Of a stretch of 64,000 nucleotides of DNA, positions 22,129 to 35,900 are shown piece after piece. Position 1 is the first letter of the stretch. Each line of letters opens with the position of its first letter. The stretch covers positions 3,609,506 to 3,673,505 of the forward strand of contig NC_092027.1 in the NCBI RefSeq assembly GCF_042242105.1, in the 5' to 3' direction. Source of the stretch: Pempheris klunzingeri (Eukaryota > Chordata > Actinopteri > Acropomatiformes > Pempheridae). Under the pieces are notes generated by a model. The model was not told where the DNA came from and ran no database searches. It saw nothing but the letters and a program-made list of their open reading frames with translations. The position numbers and the translations under genes are program-made.

Positions 22129-25100
22129 CTGTATGTGTATTTGTGTTTTTTTGTCTCCATCACCAGCAGCTGTTGCTTGAGTCAACAACACAAGGTTGCC
22201 TGAAAAACACCCAAGTTTTGCTTCTTTATCTCATCTGCACTTTTTGTGATCAGCTGCAGGCAGACAGGTTACCTCAAGACAAAGTATCATGGCAGCAAAC
22301 CGTAGTTTTTAAATGACTTTGCGTACGTTGTCATGTGTAAAAAGACCCAAAATGAACGCTGTAAGTGCACTACTTGATTACTATACGTGAATTATTTGAA
22401 CAGTGTAGGAATGATACTGTCACAAGTATTTTGATCCCTATAAGTGGCTGATCACTATAACTGTCATCACTATCAGCGGTTTCCACTGTAATATCCTCCC
22501 TAAATGATATGAAACACTGATGTGGTTCTTCAGCCAGCAAGAAAACAGCCACCACAGATCAGGACGGGAAAACAGGAAATTGAAATGCAGCATAATTTTG
22601 TTTTCCTTGAACCAGAAAATGTTTTTTCATTCCTGTTTTTCATTTTCTACACTCGTCTTTCCCTGGCTCTCTGGTCCTGTCTGACCCTCATCGCTTCTGA
22701 TTCTCAGGGCCACAAATCCGAAAAGAATGAAGGAAATAATGATGTGAATGGAGTGGCACAGGAGGAAGAAGTGGAGGAAGAAGAAGACGAGGTGGAGGAG
22801 GATGACGATGAAGAAGATGAATCATCAGACCCGGACATAGAGGAAGAGATCCAGGCCAGCACTCAGCAGAATGGACCAGGTTAGAGCGAACATATTAATT
22901 TAAACCCTGTTGGTTTTTCTAATTTCTTAAAATGTTAAACTTTTCATGGTAAATCTAGTGTTGGTTTTCCTGCCAAAATGTCAAGTACGTGTCTGTGAGG
23001 TATATTTTGATATTTCTTTCTTCGTAGTTTCAACACGTCATTCTCTCTAAGACAGTATTATTATTATTATTTATTATTTATGTTATTTCTGAATGCATAT
23101 TTAATAATGATAAATGGCTGCTCACAGACAAGACTGACGGAGACTAATTTTCCTATTTTTTATAGACGATGATGAGAACGAGGAAGATGACGGTAATGAG
23201 GCCGAACATGCGTGTGATGGGACCAACAAGGAGGATCAGATGGGCGGGCACTCAGGAAGTGTTTCTGCAGGAGAAGAAGGAAGCGTGAAAGATGAGGACG
23301 ACGAGCCAGTCTCAAGTGGGCTCGGCCCTCTTTCTAATGACAGCCACTCACAGATGTCCCCGCTGTCTGACGTGCCCTCCCCCAGACACAGCCCCAGCCA
23401 ATCAGAGCTCATGCAGACTGATGACCAGAGGCCGTTGTCGAATGGTACCCTTGCAGGATTAGACGAGCCTGTGGATTCCTCCAATCATGTTTCAGTCGTG
23501 CTGGTGAGCGCCAGCAAAGTCGCTGAGGACACTACAGACGTCTTCCCAGTAGTAGCCAATGGCGTGTCTTTGCCTCTGTCACCGACAGTCATTGTAGAAA
23601 CGTCCAACACGCAAGTGACTAACGGCACGTCGCCGCCGCCGCCGCATCTCAGAACTACAAGGAGCCAGAAGAGGAAGAGGGAGGACATTGCATCGGGGAA
23701 CACCCGAAATGCAAAGCACATGATCGTCCATGACAGGTATTGTGAGGCTTTGTCGGCATGGAGAAAATATGTAACACGCTCAAAGTAGGTTGAAATCTTT
23801 ATTAGTATACTTTCACTTTCAGTAGCTCATGAAAGTCAGGGATTATGAAATAGTAGTGACTATAGATGTGACTAATATAATATTGTAACTGAATATATCA
23901 ATATGAGTGTGGAAATGATGTAGCAGAATGGAGACAATGTGGAAACAAGACTCGTGGTTTCCTGGTGCGAGGGAGAAGTAAACCTGTTTAGCTTTTAAAC
24001 TGCATTAACCCAAACTTTCTCAGACATGGTTTGAATTAATCCAGAGTTCAGTCCTGAATTAAATAAATGAATTTAGTCCTGAATTAAATATTGTTCTGAA
24101 ACAAAGAGGACTTGTGAGAACAGCAACCAGCCAGACAAACACTTATTCTCAAGAGCCATTTAACTATTAAGTAATAGTTAAACTATTTTTACATGTACAA
24201 AAGGAATTTACATTTGTGGTTGGTTTCCACCAAATTATAGACTTTTGTTCTGCATCCTTAAACTGCTTAAGCAAGCGTCCCTAAGTGTGCTCACGCTCAC
24301 AGTAAGACCATCAGAGGTAGTTGAATTCAGGTTTGTTTAATTGGGACTCCATAGTCAAAAACAGCAGCCCCAAATATCAGATGTTTTTAGACTCTAATTA
24401 TTCTATATCCAAGCTCATTTAAATCTTCCTCTTTACTTCCCTTGTCTCTCTGCACCCATCCATCGTTCCCTCCTCAGTGAGGTAGACATCCCTCTGGATA
24501 TGGGCGTTTTAAGCTGTAATTCTCCGCAGCAGTTGGAGTCCGCCCGAGCAGACACTCCAACCCAGGAAATGGTCAGCAGCTCACAGTCGACGCCGCCTCC
24601 CAAGAAGAACAAGGTGAATAAGGGCTATAGAAGGTCTAGGTTGACAGAACTGTTCAGGTGTGCAGATGGGACCTCATGTTTGCGACTTCTATAAAATTGT
24701 ACCTCTTGATTTTATAGACATGATCTAGTTACAACTTTGTGTCTCCTTTTATTACAGTATTTAGCTGAAGAATGTAAAGCAAAGCACTTATTTCTCAGGA
24801 TGGTTTTACAGTATGATTTCTCATCCTTATGCAAGTTATTACATTTTTTATATTGTAAGGATGAAAGTGAAATTTCCACAGAACAAGATGATCACAGTCA
24901 CAGAGGTTCAGCACTGTACAACGGTGCAAATTAACTACAATCTTTTCTTTCATGTGAGGCTCCATTTCTGTTGTTTTGACCGATTTTGACCCCAATAATG
25001 CCTTTTTATAGAGGAGCAAATCAGTTTTGATGTTCTTGTTGACCCAAAAGTTGTGTTTCCTATCAACTAACTGTGCCACTGTTTGTGTTTCCAGGTCAAC

Positions 25101-25154
25101 GTGGCCACCCAGTGTGACCCAGATGAGATCATCGTCCTGTCAGACTCAGAATGA
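17693..25154 (+). CDS. daxx: DAXX, histone H3.3 chaperone and SUMO-dependent corepressor
   Basis: DAXX works with ATRX to deposit H3.3-H4 in heterochromatin and acts in PML bodies and apoptosis signalling. Coding exons are 17693-17932, 18154-18609, 18952-19083, 19195-19311, 20341-20572, 20885-21054, 22708-22879, 23166-23736, 24478-24613 and 25095-25154, giving 2286 nt and 761 aa. SUMO-interacting motifs stand at both ends: IIVLDDDDEEE near residue 12 and IIVLSDSE at the C-terminus. Residues about 81-155 (DCPEVLTFLQ, RSKTFVYINELCTVLKQHA) are the helical bundle. Residues about 233-450 are the histone-binding region (YSLGLTRKQL-like YNLGLTRKQLNQIAQEAF). A long Glu/Asp tract follows at about 465-500, with a basic stretch SQKRKRED near 680. 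ATG 17693 was taken; a second in-frame ATG at 17714 (MADKIIVL) is also plausible. The exon 7 acceptor may be 6 nt later. Confidence 0.95.
19540..20060. repeat. Possible interspersed repeat in daxx intron 5
   Basis: The stretch starts 'ttaaaggataactcaggtgtctttaaaactgggccctat', which I recall as the start of a frequent teleost repeat. A similar word, 'attaaagggtaagtttggatcc', occurs in the same orientation at 19984. No inverted partner was found, so boundaries and class are open. Confidence 0.35.
21928..22488. mobile_element. Non-autonomous pogo/Tigger-like element with TA duplication
   Basis: Inverted ends CAGTGGAAACTGC (21928) and the complement of CAGTGGAAACCGC (ending 22488) are each flanked by TA. 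Internal ATCACTATAA words occur near both ends. The 561-bp interior has a (CA)n tract at 22103-22128 and no transposase. Terminal sequence and TA duplication fit the pogo/Tc1-mariner group. It lies in daxx intron 7. Confidence 0.75.
22099..22128. repeat. (CA)n microsatellite
   Basis: About 13 CA units inside the pogo-like element in daxx intron 7. Confidence 0.9.
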
Positions 25155-26235
25155 CCTTTGATGTCTCGCTACACTTCCACATCTCGCCTGCACTTTGGGA
25201 CCGATTTTCCCGGAAGCACGTGTTTCTAAGGATCATCCTCCCCTGCTGGCGTTTAAAAAGAGGAAGAAGCTCAACAATCTTATTCCAAATTTAAACTGTG
25301 AAATTACTGATAGAACTAAAATATAAAGATTTTACAAAATACACAACAGTCATTCATAACGGTGGAGGACCGGGAAGACTATTAACTTAAGTAGCTCATG
25401 TCACTTGATTGCATATTACCAAACAAAAGCCAAGCAAAGTGTTTTTGTGACTTGAATAAAATAATTGTAACCTAGCATTTGAAAGAAAGACGCTTAATCA
25501 GGACATGCTTTTTTCTGGAAAATCAAGGTTTAGAAGCCTCCTTCGTCGTCTTCATCATCAGAGAACATGGCTGTCTCTTCCTCCTAGCAGAGAGACTTTG
25601 GCTGATGTTGGCCTCCGCTATCTTTTCTCCCTTCAGGACTTCAGTTTCCTGTTTGTCAGTGCAACACTACTAGTGCGTCTGATGTCCAGGTGGTTGTAGC
25701 GTTGAAGTGAGTTTTTTACTGCACTGAACACAGAGCTGAACATACTTCTCTTGGGATATTCGTCCCTTGACTTGAACTTTTGTTGGTGTCTTTTAGGTGC
25801 AAAACCAGTGCCTGAAAACGTGACTTGTGCAGCCGATGCAAAGCCCAGACGGGGAGTTTTGTTTTCACAGACATGTGACTGGCGAGGGTTGCGTTAGCTC
25901 ACTGCCAGTTTGTTTACATTTTTATATTACAATCGCTTTTTTTGTAAATGAGAGGGAAGTGGTGGTCTGTATTTTGAGATGATGTTTTACTTGCTGTTGC
26001 TATTTATGCATTGAATTAGTGAGCTGTGGTGGTTTGTACTCGTTTGTCAGCGAGACGTTTGGGCTGAAGCAGTGATAATGGAGAACATTAACTTTTTTAA
26101 TTTTTCCTTTTTATATTGTCCCTCCAAACATATTTCTATTGTCAGGTTTCTAATAAAGGAAGTTACTATTTTTATTCAGACTTATGTCTGCAACAGGGTA
26201 GTTTCCACATAGCTATCGGTTCAAATAAAGAAGGC
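25155..26235 (+). other. daxx: daxx 3' UTR
   Basis: Non-coding sequence after the daxx stop. Candidate polyadenylation signals AATAAA are at 25455-25460, 26152-26157 and 26224-26229. Which is used cannot be decided from sequence alone. Confidence 0.5.
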
Positions 26236-29200
26236 TGACCAAGATAATCCTTAAATGTTAGAAAGATAACAATAGCAATATGTTTTTCTTATTGTCAACG
26301 AATCTCATGAAAACACCAAATCTATTGATGTCTTGGGCGGCAAATAACGACTCTATTAATCTTCTAGTGATTTTCTTGATTATTCAATCTTTCATTTGGT
26401 TTATGAAATGTGTATCTCAACATCCCGGAGCTCAGCGTGACGCCTCCAAATGTTTTGTTTTGTGTTTGTTTTGTCAACAAAGATATTTCGTTTATCACGA
26501 TATAAAACCGAAAAGCTGCACGGCCTCACATCGTAGGAGCTGGAAACAGACTTTTTTGTGTATCTGCTTTAAAAGTTAAACAATTATTCGATTTTCAAAA
26601 TAGTTAAGATTGATTTTCTGTCAACTAATTTATGAATTGTTTCAGATGTATTGATCAATTGTTACTTGACTCTGCACCCAAAGCCCGATTGGTATTGTTC
26701 CTCTGTGCCACGGAGCCCCAGTGTTTTCCTCAAATACAGCAAGTGGTGGACACATTGTGGTTCACTAAGTCAGTCCTACACACCCCCACACAGTCCTGCT
26801 GCAGTAAATACTCACTAAATGTGAATTAATCTGCAGCTGAAAGTTAAAAACGACTCCTCAACAGTTTCAGGACTCGTGTGACTCGTTTTCTAGATTTTCG
26901 TCCTCGGTAGGAATCATTGAGCTTTGGAGCCTGTTGTAGTGAGAGATGGACGATGGTTTTGTTTTTGGATTTATTGACTTGAAGAGAAATATTCTGGTGA
27001 TTCTGATGCATCGTAAATCAATGGAAGTGTAGTTAAGATTAAAGTTTGTCCTTTGATGCATCTCAAACGGTCGAGTCTCACCACGACACTGATGAATTCT
27101 GCCTGTGCCTCTGCCCGACCACAATAACTACATTAAATGACCGGGTCCTCACAGTTTAATCACCGTCCAAACAGTTTTTAAATCCCAGTTAAGCGTCCCA
27201 AACATCTCGGACGAATGACTAAATCTTAAATTTATTCAGTAATTCAGAATTTTCATGTAATGTTCAATGTAAGATGGAGATCCAGTTTTATTCCGGGACG
27301 TAAAATTATTCACTTTCATCCAAATTATCATTACGTGTCAGAGCTATTTTTAAGATCTTGTTCTTTTTTTCCTAGTTATTGTTAAAGGCAGACTTGGACA
27401 GTGTTGCACTTCCTCCTGAATCCCACTTTTTAGTACATTTTTACCACACAGGTGAAACGGTATTTTGGCGTAAATACCCTTTTCAATGTGACTAGAATGT
27501 AGAGTAGGAGTAGTAGTTATCACAGCTACAACCTATCAGGACTCGTTAATGCGGAGGAGTGATCCATCGTTCACTGTGAATTTCTTTTTCATTTTTTGAT
27601 AATAAAATAAATGATACTTTTTTAAATATAAAGTATATAAATCCTCTGTGTTGCTGATTTTGATTTTTACTTGTTCTACAATCAAATATGTTTAATACCT
27701 TTTTACAATATGAAGACAGTCTGAATGTTTTATTGTAATTTTAGAACAGCTGGGTGACTGTTTCAACCTACATACCTCATGCTGTAGCTGCTGCCACAGA
27801 AGCACCGATCCCATCCGCCGGATTTGTATCAATACTGACTTTATTGAGTGTATCAAGTATGATATGATTGATCTACACAGAAAAATACAAATTCTTCATC
27901 AAAGTTATACATTTCAGTGTTTTAATGGTGCAAATTGTTCTGTTTCCACACAGATTTAAAATTTGGATAAAAGAGGTCCCTCTTCAAGCAATCAATTTAT
28001 TGATTTATTTATATTCTGCCAATTGAAGACACTTTTCATAAGAGTTACGAGATGGTGTCGTAGTGTTACTGGAGTTGTGTCAGGAGAGAAAAAGCTGCCG
28101 TTTCTTGTCCAAATGCAATATTAATGTATTGAAAGTGAACAGTTTTGATCAAATGTTTTTGAATATTGAGGCATTTAGACCCTGCAGCCGACTCACACCT
28201 GTCCAGGTAGCAAGCAGTCTTAAACCTGAGTGGCATCTGTTGGTTTTAACCATAAAAAAAATACAGTCCAAGAGTTATTTGTATTTTAAACAAAGATTAA
28301 AGACACACAAAGTCCATTATTTGCACCAAATAATTTATTGATCCATTATTTTGATACAGGGCAGAGGTGAATATTGATGTACTGTAGCTTATTACATTTT
28401 TAGTACCACTTAGGATTTACATAAAATGTCTACTGACAACTCATTTTCTGTTCAACAATCAGCTGGTCAACCAGAAGACATGTAAGGAGAGTATAACCTA
28501 TTTTGTGGAATGTAGAAAAATAATTAAAATAGATCCGTCTAGTTTTCAGCAGCAACTTAGAGCTCGTTACTCTGATTCTTCCATCTTTACGTTCTCTTGA
28601 TGAAGGAATACTCCGCTCTTCTATCACTAGTTCAAATAAGACCTGGTGTGGCTGTAGTTTGGAGGTTTTAGTGTCTGTCGTAGGAGTTTAGGGTCATTTT
28701 AACAATTTACTGTCATGATTTAAGTAGCTTTCTTATTTAGGGCATTATACTAAACTTGGAGGTGATCAGATTATAACAGCCTTTTGTATTTATCAAGGTT
28801 TGTATTCGCACTTTGCGAACGTGTTGGGGTTTTATTGATTATTTGAGGGATTCAAATTGTCACACATTGTGAATTCTTGCTGTGCACACTTGCACATCAC
28901 AAAACCAACTGTAACTCAGATGAAAACTGCTGATCTTCCACTTAAATCGAGATTCGACCTTCCTGTGTGGGTTTACATGACGCAGGAGGGTTAAATCTGA
29001 CACAAGCAGCTGCCTGAGCATCACAGACACCAACATCAGGGCTGTTACTGACTAAACTCCTGACTCTCCTCTTCAATTATTGCGTGTAAAAGATTATTCT
29101 GACCTCCCTCGCTAGAAATCACTAAGACTGGTTTCACAAGTAGAGACTAAGAATCCACTTCTCTACACACAAAACACTTCAGTTTCTTCATGTGTTGTGT

Positions 29201-30075
29201 CTTTTTGAGGAATATAAACATACAAATAAATGTGCTCATCTTGTTTATGTACATTCACTCTCAGTGATTACCCACAAACACAACTGAAGCACTGGAGGTC
29301 GTCCTTCACAGGTCGCTGAACACATACAAAAGCCAACAGTCATTTCACTTTGCCAGAGTGCCAAACCTGCATATAAAAATATCCGAACCCAGCCTTCACA
29401 GAAGGTAAAACTTTCAGATTCTCTTTGCTCTACATGACTGGACATGGACAACATCTCTGAAGGCATGCAAAATGTTTAAGAAGTCATGTGTGAACCTTCC
29501 TCCGCCACTAACTGTGCTGTAGCCACACTGGCACACTGACTGACAAAAGTTTTCTACACAGTTTGATTTGGTTAAAATGTGTTAGACATCAGAGTTAAAC
29601 AATAATAGAGCAACATATCTCCACGAACACACACGGCCTCTGGTTTATTATCTCTCACAGAATCACAAGCAAATAATGAGCAAAGAAAAAATAAAATTAA
29701 AGGCTTATTTTACCAAAAAAGAATCACCTTTTCTCCTACAGAAAACCATTTACTTATTGAATAACATTTTTTGTTTGAATTACATAGTTTTTCTTTAAAA
29801 ATGGGCCAATTTCTTTACTTTCTTTACATCAGAATGAGATGTATAATTAAAGCATAATTAACTAAAACCAATCAAATCAAATTTAACCAAAAGTATTTCA
29901 GTGTGCGGATATGACGGGATGTTTTAACAGCTACTGTCTCACAGGGGGTGCAGGTCTACAGTCTGAGCTGCTCCCCCTGAGGACAACAGGCAGCCTGCTA
30001 CACATGAAGAAGTTTGTGGATTTCTGAACGAGTTACGAGGAGATTTGATGACGTACAATATGAAACAATAAATAG
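26236..30075. other. Intergenic sequence between convergent daxx and zbtb22
   Basis: AT-rich DNA with many short open frames but no domain, no codon bias and no splice-consistent exon series. I see no gene or RNA gene. The side nearer 32.9 kb may include the distal 3' UTR of zbtb22. Confidence 0.5.
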
Positions 30076-30240
30076 ATGGAGTGCTCTGGGGGCTCCCTTG
30101 GTGGAGCATGTGCCATTAAGGCTTTGGCACTACCGCAGCGGCTCAGGTTTGGTTCCAGCCCGCGGCCCTTTGCTGCTCGTCTTTCCCTCTTTCTGCTCCC
30201 CAATAAAGCCGGAAAAGCCCCGAAAATATATTTTTTAAAA
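30076..30240 (+). mobile_element. tRNA-derived SINE
   Basis: The head 'gggggctcccttggtggagcatgtgcc' resembles a tRNA A-box region and 'ggtttggttccagcccg' contains the B-box GGTTCCAGCCC. It is followed by 'cggccctttgctgctcgtctttccctctttctgctcccc' and an 'aataaagccggaaaagcccc' tail. This layout matches a common percomorph SINE family known to me from memory. Part of the tRNA head is degraded. Confidence 0.75.
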
Positions 30241-32937
30241 CAAGGTGAAGGTGAAGTGCTTCCTATGTTGTAACAAGTGTGTAACTTTAAGGACATATTG
30301 GATTGTATTATAAAAAAGAAGACGAGAAAGAGAAGGTAGTTTATGTTTAAATAGACCTGAACAATAAGGTTTAAAGTGTCCTTCTGCAAGGTACTTCAGT
30401 GATAACAACACTTTACAACCCAAACCATGTTTTTCATATGTATACATTAGTTTGAAAGCATTTAGCTACTACATGTGTGGTTTCCACTTTAAGATTAAAT
30501 GATTACAAACAGAAATAATCAATGTTACGTGCTGGTAAGGCACCCGAACCTATTTGGCAATAAATGTAGACAAGATGACAAAAACAACCTCCTTTCCAAA
30601 CATAACCAACTGTAAAACAAAGTGTTAATACTGTACACTGTCTTCAGTGTAATACTCAGTGTGTGTTATCAGTAGTTGCACCAGTAAATGTTCACTGTGG
30701 TCCTTAAATGCACCTCGCAGATATTAATCTGGTATTGCTGCAGCAGTCCCAGTCTACGTACAGCGCAGAGCTAACAGTGTATTTAACACAGAGGAGGACG
30801 CGGAGTCTGAAACTATGAGCTTACATCTCTGTGACGGTCCAAGTAAACAAAGTGTCCTACGTTTCAATTAGACGCTTTTAGAGCAGGTTTGCTTTTGTTT
30901 TATTGAGAGTGAACAACGAGGAGCTCCGAGTCCTGAGATCCCACAAATAACTAATATTATCTCCAATTCAATTACTATTATTATATTTTTAAGAAGTATA
31001 TCAGATTGATTGTAAAGGTGTTACCTTAACAACAATCTGAGTATGAAGAAGAATCACATTCAACTGATTTAACCACAAAATGTTTTCTTTTTAAATAAGA
31101 CAACCAAAATTATTGACGCTGAATAATTGTATTAAATTGTCCATCAACTAATCAGTTAGTAGTTTTACAAACATTAGCTCTATTCATCAAATGTTAGAAA
31201 TTAAAGAAGGAAACACATGAATCAGGATGTTTGACATGTCAGATAAAAGTTTTCTTCTCAAAATGTCTCTCAAACATTATGGAGGTAAGGGCCTGCTTTT
31301 AAAATTACTGCAGGAGGAAAATCCACAAGTGGAAAACATAAGAATCCAAAAACAAACAATTACAGAAAGATTAAGATGAAACGTGACGCACTTCTCATGA
31401 CAAAACGTCGTCGTGTGAGAAGAATAAAACCGGTATTCGATGTATTCGGCGTGCCAACAGCTACTCTTTTCACTTGTGTCCATAACGTGAGGAGGTAAAC
31501 ACACTATACACTGTATAGCTTAGATAAGACCTCCATCCACCACCGCTGGGTTTTAACACCCTTCAGTGAACAGAACGTTAGCGAAGAGACGCACTGCAGG
31601 TTAAGATGATGACTTTGTCTACATCTGACTAACTCCTTCAGTATCACATGTTAGTATTTCTTCCAGGTCTGATGAGTAAACGACATATATTTCTATATAT
31701 ATTTACAGTAATAATATACTTCTCAAAGCACGAGAACTCTGTGAACAACAAGAAAGTGAAAGCAGGTAACAGCAGCAAAACTGAAAGCAGCGAGGGTTTA
31801 TTAGACTAACCTCCTGCTTTCAAAGCTCCAGAGGGCAAGTTTTGAGCTTATCAGTTTCAGGTAGTGTTTATGTGTATGTGTATGTAGGACCGGACCATGT
31901 TGGGAAAGAGACCGATGGTCAATCTTGGACTTTTGCTACTTCAACAACCAAACATGAGGTTTTAAAAAAGGAATCAGAATGAGGCTCGAGCTCGCGGCCT
32001 GTACAGGTTGGTAAATAAGATAAAATTGTTCCCGTGTGATAATTCTCCGTCCCTGTGTGCACGCCTGGGATCTACCAGGGCTCCCTTTTTGATGAGGATA
32101 AATAATTGTGCCTTTTATTGTAATCCAGGATGAACCTCAAGCAGAGCAACACCGCAGTATCATCTAAAACAACATGGCAGTGCTGACAGTTAGTCTGTCA
32201 CGTGGGAAAAGACGTACCGCTGCTGCTGTGAGGGAAAAAAACACAAATCTGCAACTTGTTCTTGTCTTAATTGAGTCTTGTGTTTTTCTCCTGCAGATTT
32301 GTGTTTTTTAATCATATGACGATGATACATTACAATACAATACTGCAGAAAATCACAGCAATTTCAAAACAGCCACTTTTCTACTCTACTGATACTATAA
32401 TGTTGCCACAAAGGTAACAGTAAGTGAAGCACTGTCTTTTCATTTTTGGTTTCCTCTCAACACGCATAGCATTCTTCCACAAAACCAAAAAAATAAACTT
32501 TAATAACATCTCAGATATTTAAAACGATAGCTTACTCACTGAGACAAAAGGTCCATTTTTGATGAGGCCACTTTTCGGAGGCAGTTTCCTAAAGTCTTTG
32601 CGGTACGGGAATTGTAGATAATTTAAGATGGCATCAGCACGACCACAAGTCTATTTCAGAAACTTCACGGCACGACAGTCGACTGGAATCTTAACGACCC
32701 ATTTTTCTATAAACACTTGCACTTTTTTTAGGTTGTGTGTCCAACGGGAGCCTCATCTTTTGCCTCACTCTTGACGAAGCACGCACGTCCTGCTGGAAAT
32801 GCTGAGCTGGCAGTTAAAGGTGTTTCAGAAGAGCGCTGAGCTTCTTCCAAGTTCACAATATTGTAAAAACAGCAGCAGGAATGAGAAGCATGACTGTTTG
32901 AAAGAGGCACCCGTTGAACATAACGCACAGATTTGGT
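30241..32937. other. Region downstream of zbtb22, probably including its 3' UTR
   Basis: No gene is recognised. The zbtb22 transcript should run from 32937 toward lower coordinates. Several minus-strand AATAAA-type words exist (for example near 32115 and 30900), but none can be preferred. Confidence 0.4.
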
Positions 32938-35900
32938 TTAAGTCACGCTACTATCATTGGCACTGACTTCACACACGTCTTCATCACACACGCTCCTACC
33001 CAACCCGAGACCACCAAACATCCCTGATCCCTGACCCGTACTCTGAGAGATGACCCCTAGGAGCGCCCCTGCAGCAGCCATGTTGCTCAGAGCAGAACCG
33101 CTGCTGTTGCTCACGCTGCTGTTGCTGCTGCTGCTTCCTGTGGCCGAGACGCCGGCGTGCGGCGGTGACAGAACAGCGCTGGACAGATGTGGAGAAGAAA
33201 CACACACTCCTCCTCTCCCTCCTCCTCCCAGAATACCGCCCTGTCCTCCCTCACCTGCAGACAGGGGGAGGTTAGGGGAGGAAATCAAATCTGGCCCATC
33301 CTCACCGCCACTTCCTCCTCTTCTCCCCCCCTCGCCACTAATCCCGCCTTCGCCGCTCTCTCCCAGCCCGCTGCGCCTCTCGCAGTGCGAGCGGTGCCTC
33401 ATGAAGCTGTCGCGCCACATGAATTTCTTGCCGCAGCCGAGGCAGTCGTACGGCTTCAGGCCTGTGTGCGTCTTCATGTGCTCTGTGAGGTGATGCTTCA
33501 TCTTGAACTTCTTGGCACAGACGGGGCAGTGGAAGGGCCTCAGGTCCAGGTGCATGTTAATGTGGCGGTCCCTCATGCTCTTGTGGGTGAAGGTCTTTCC
33601 ACAGTGGCACATGAACACTTTGCCTGACCCCCCCGTGCTGCTGTTACTGCTGCCACCACTCCCATTTCCACTTGCGATCCCCCCGCCGTCCATGCCATCA
33701 ACTCCCAAACCTCCCTGCAGGTGGACCGCACCGTGCTCCAGACTGGGACCTTTGAAAGAGGCTCCTCCGATCATACCGCCTGCCATCCCCAGGGGAGGGG
33801 GGGCAGCGTCCAGAGAGAGTCCGGAGGCCTGGCTGTAGAGGAGGATCTGGTTCCCCTGCATGTCCAGGGGGAAGAGCTGGGCCCGGGCCGTGGCTGCAGA
33901 CTGAACCTGGCCCAGGAGCGCTGACACAGCACGGTTAGCGTTCTGGCTCTGACCTGCTGCACTGTCGTGGAGGTGCTGAGCTAAAGTCTGGTCCATCAAA
34001 CTGCCTTCAAACTTGAGGTAGTCTTCTGAAGACTGGCAGTAGTCCACCTGGAGACAGGCAAGGAGGGTTTATTTGGATTTGTGATGGAAAAATGATTGAT
34101 TAATTAAATAACTTGCTTCAGGATGGTTATGGATTTAAAGATACTTGTCTAAAATCAATGATGTCAGATAAATGTAACAAGGTTATGTAGTGGATTACAG
34201 ATGCAGGGCTCAAGTCTCATAGTCTGCATGAATCTAAACATTAGTTAAAAGAAAACATTTATTTCATTTGCACATCACCAAGGATCAAATGTCTGTTTCA
34301 CCTGGAGGAAGCTGCTGAGGTTTGAGACTTTGGTGCCCCCTGGTGGTGATATAAAAACCTACGGCACCAGTTGCCTCACCAGCAGAACTTCTGCTCCCGG
34401 CTCCAGCTCACCTGTGACTCCATGTCGTTCTCAGCTCTGCCTCCCAGCTCGGCTGAGAGGCTTCTGACGTTGGAGATGTTGAAGTCGCTTCTCTCCCTCT
34501 CTCTGGCCAGCTCCAGCTCCCTCTCTTCCTCGTCCTCCTCGTCTTCTCCTCCCTCCTCCCCCGACACTACGATGAGGTCGTCGTCCTCCATGCGTTCGGT
34601 TTTCACCACCACCCACTGTTTCCGGGGCATGATGCTGGGCTGGCTGTAGGTCGGACGCTTCTGAGGTGTTAACGCCACAGAGTCCTCTCCGTCCTGGCAA
34701 TTATATATTTCATGTTAAAGTAACAGGTTTCTAAATACAGAATATCTGGTTGACTTGTTGTCAGGAAAAACTTTGCATTTTCAGAATGTCACATTTTGAG
34801 GATCAAGGAAAATCAGTTCAATAACCACACATGTTCAAGTGTGGCTGTTTCCACATGAGGTAGAATCAGGTCTTTTCATTACTATTTCCATTCACGCTTT
34901 TGTAATACACATTTATTTTTTAATTTACGTAAAAACAATGTTAATAAATAATACATGATCCCCTTTTTTATAACATCTTCAGGGTTTTTATATTGTCAAA
35001 ACAAGAGAAATAAAATACTACTACTACTGTAGAAGTTGCTTCATGACTGTGGGACCGAATGAAACTATTCAACGACGACTACAAACATGTGAAAACAACA
35101 TTGGCTTTTAAAAATGACTGTTGAGCTTTGTGACAATATTTTTTTCCAGATCATTTTCCAGAATAATTCGAAGGTGCATTAGTGTCTGTTGCTCACATCT
35201 CACCTGGTAGGACGACACGCCGAAGCTGTCGCTGACCCCAACTTCCTGCTCTGACACTGAGCTCATCTTCTTCCTCCTCCCGCTGCCTCCTCCTCTTCCT
35301 CTCTTCCTCTGGTGGTACAACACCTCCTCCTCTTCCTCCTCTATCTCCTCCTCCTCTTCCTCAATAAGGAAGGCTTCCTCTCCTCCGGATGGGGTGCAAT
35401 AGCTGGGGGTGTTGCTGGCCCCTCCTCCGTCCACTGAGGCCCCAGCTGCTGCTGCGCCGCTTCCCCCAAAGCTGCTCCCGTCCCTGGGGCTGAAGTAGTT
35501 GGTGCTGCTGGGGGACTGGCTCTCACTCACTGACGGGCGGCTGGGAGGTTGGGAGGCAGGCTGGGGCTCGTTGGATCCTGCAACCTGGGCTTGACTACCG
35601 CCGACACCACCGTCACCGCCAGCTTCATCGCCCCCCCCTGCACCACTGTTACCGTTGCTGCTGCTACACCCAAGGTTAACTGACCCTCCACCTCCTCCAC
35701 CACCGGCTCCGTCCTGCACGCCACCTCTTCCGCTGCTCACTCCACCCGCCCGGCCCTCCTTCAGCAGCTCGGTGCATTTGTCCACGATGTGCCACATCTG
35801 CAGGACGCTGCCCACCGTGAGGTAGTTGACGATGTCCTCGCGCAGCATCCGGAGCTGACCGGTGTAGGCGCAGCTCAGCACGCTCTCAAACGCAAGCGGG

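Noticed and set aside
33050-33838. Long plus-strand open frames opposite the zbtb22 last exon
   Set aside because: They are shadows of GC-rich Gly/Ser codons in the true minus-strand exon, with leucine/proline runs, no domain and no splice context.
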